Shown: positions 63,494 through 64,000 of the stretch, in pieces
Numbering within the stretch: the first letter of the stretch is position 1
How the letters are laid out: every line of letters starts with the position of its first letter
Source: DATLNF01 sp963765815
GTDB lineage: Bacteria; Actinomycetota; Actinomycetes; BP-191
Length of the DNA stretch: 64,000 nt
Reading direction: 5' to 3'
NCBI GenBank assembly: GCA_963765815.1
Contig: CAVXXT010000008.1
Location: 682,001-746,000 of the forward strand
Position numbers and translations under genes: made by a program
Notes under the pieces: model-generated
Told to the model about the DNA's origin: nothing
Databases searched by the model: none
Seen by the model: the letters and a program-made list of their open reading frames with translations, nothing else

Positions 63494-64000
63494 TCAGTGG
63501 CCGCGGGGGGCGACCGACGCGAGCAGGTCGTGGGCCGCGCCCCAGCGGCGGTGGTCCGCCGCCTCGATGCTGGGCCGCGCGATCACGTAGCCCTGCGCGC
63601 TGCGCACCCCGAGGCGTCGCGCCGCATTGAGGTCGTCGGCGGTCTCGACGCCCTCGGCCAGCACGGTCGCGCCGAGCTCGAAGGCGAGCAGCACGAAGCC
63701 TGATACGACGCTGCGTCGCGCCGGGTCGTGGTGCAGACCGTCGACCAGCGTGCGGTCGACCTTGATGATGTCCGGGCGCATCTCGACGACGTGCTGCATC
63801 GACGCGTAGCCGGCGCCCGCGTCATCGACGGCGACCCGCATTCCCTTGTCCCGCAGTGGTTTCAACGCGTTGCGCAGCTCGGCGTAGTCGGCCACCGCCG
63901 CGTGCTCGGTGATCTCGAGAACCAGCCGGTGCCACGGGATGTCGTCGAGGTCAGGCACCGCGTTGACGAGGTTCATCGCGACGGCCGGCGCCAGGTTGAG
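63494..64000 (-). CDS. EAL-domain cyclic di-GMP phosphodiesterase, C-terminal part (5' end outside the window)
   Basis: The visible 168 residues are the second half of an EAL domain, which hydrolyses cyclic di-GMP. Landmarks are LEITEHAAV near visible residue 35, VAVDDAGAGYASMQHVVEMRPDIIKVDRTLV near 60-90, with the DDAG-GY motif and metal-binding acids, and VLAEGVETADDL near 118. QGYVIARPS is the usual end of EAL. The catalytic EAL motif itself lies outside the window. The gene converges on prfB with 18 bases between. Any N-terminal GGDEF or sensor domain is not visible. Confidence 0.9.
   Translation of the reverse strand, partial: LNLAPAVAMNLVNAVPDLDDIPWHRLVLEITEHAAVADYAELRNALKPLRDKGMRVAVDDAGAGYASMQHVVEMRPDIIKVDRTLVDGLHHDPARRSVVSGFVLLAFELGATVLAEGVETADDLNAARRLGVRSAQGYVIARPSIEAADHRRWGAAHDLLASVAPRGH

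Overview
This is a GC-rich chromosomal segment of a Gram-positive actinomycete. The mtrA-mtrB-lpqB-comF-hpf-secA run is an actinobacterial hallmark. GTG and TTG starts are common, ATGA/GTGA stop-start overlaps are frequent, and several genes have TANNNT boxes 6-8 bases before the start, as in leaderless transcripts. A Propionibacteriales/Nocardioidaceae-like organism is my best guess (inference, genus not resolved). No rRNA, tRNA, CRISPR array, transposase or prophage gene was found.

Layout. 1-4.5 kb: the end of ahcY, small hypothetical genes, and a divergent RDD / SpoIIM-like pair. 4.7-14.8 kb: a tightly packed + strand operon with a LIV-type ABC importer (substrate-binding lipoprotein broken by frameshifts, LivH, a LivM-LivG fusion, LivF), a PucR-type regulator, an acyl-CoA ligase, a serine hydrolase and a secreted lipase. 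14.9-17.1 kb: a class A penicillin-binding protein. 17.2-22.5 kb (- strand): DUF58, MoxR, DUF4350, DUF4129 and a polytopic membrane protein. 22.7-32.4 kb: the MtrAB-LpqB envelope signalling operon, comF, a structured leader that may be a raiA-type RNA, hpf, a frameshifted LuxR-type response regulator and secA. 32.4-36.6 kb: an FAD oxidoreductase, a cupin, Rv3235-like and LysM proteins, a small hypothetical and a BldC-like protein. 36.8-38.8 kb: RcpC/CpaB- and CpaE-like Tad pilus genes.

38.9-44.7 kb is a lipid block. An ACAD10/11-type acyl-CoA dehydrogenase (frameshifted) is divergent from an APH-type kinase and a HAD hydrolase, followed by a wax ester/diacylglycerol acyltransferase, a patatin-like lipase and a DUF6912 protein. 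44.8-51.2 kb holds pruA, an orphan hypothetical, tryptophan 2,3-dioxygenase, a glycerophosphodiesterase, a PAP2 phosphatase and a flippase-like protein. 51.3-55.6 kb starts with a promoter and BlaI-like operator, followed by a serine hydrolase, a sialidase-fold secreted protein, a methyltransferase and a DHFR-like reductase. 55.8-60.3 kb is the main Tad/Flp pilus operon. 60.4-64 kb carries a DUF3096 protein, a lipoprotein esterase, a secreted zinc protease, prfB and the end of an EAL-domain protein.

The most notable signals are: the ACAD / APH kinase / HAD trio, which is a split version of the eukaryotic ACAD10 fusion and suggests breakdown of 4-hydroxy acids; six intergenic inverted or tandem repeats sharing a GATC-containing core; a 325-base structured leader before hpf; a BlaI-like palindrome over a strong promoter; and single-base frameshifts in three conserved genes, which may be sequencing errors rather than real decay.
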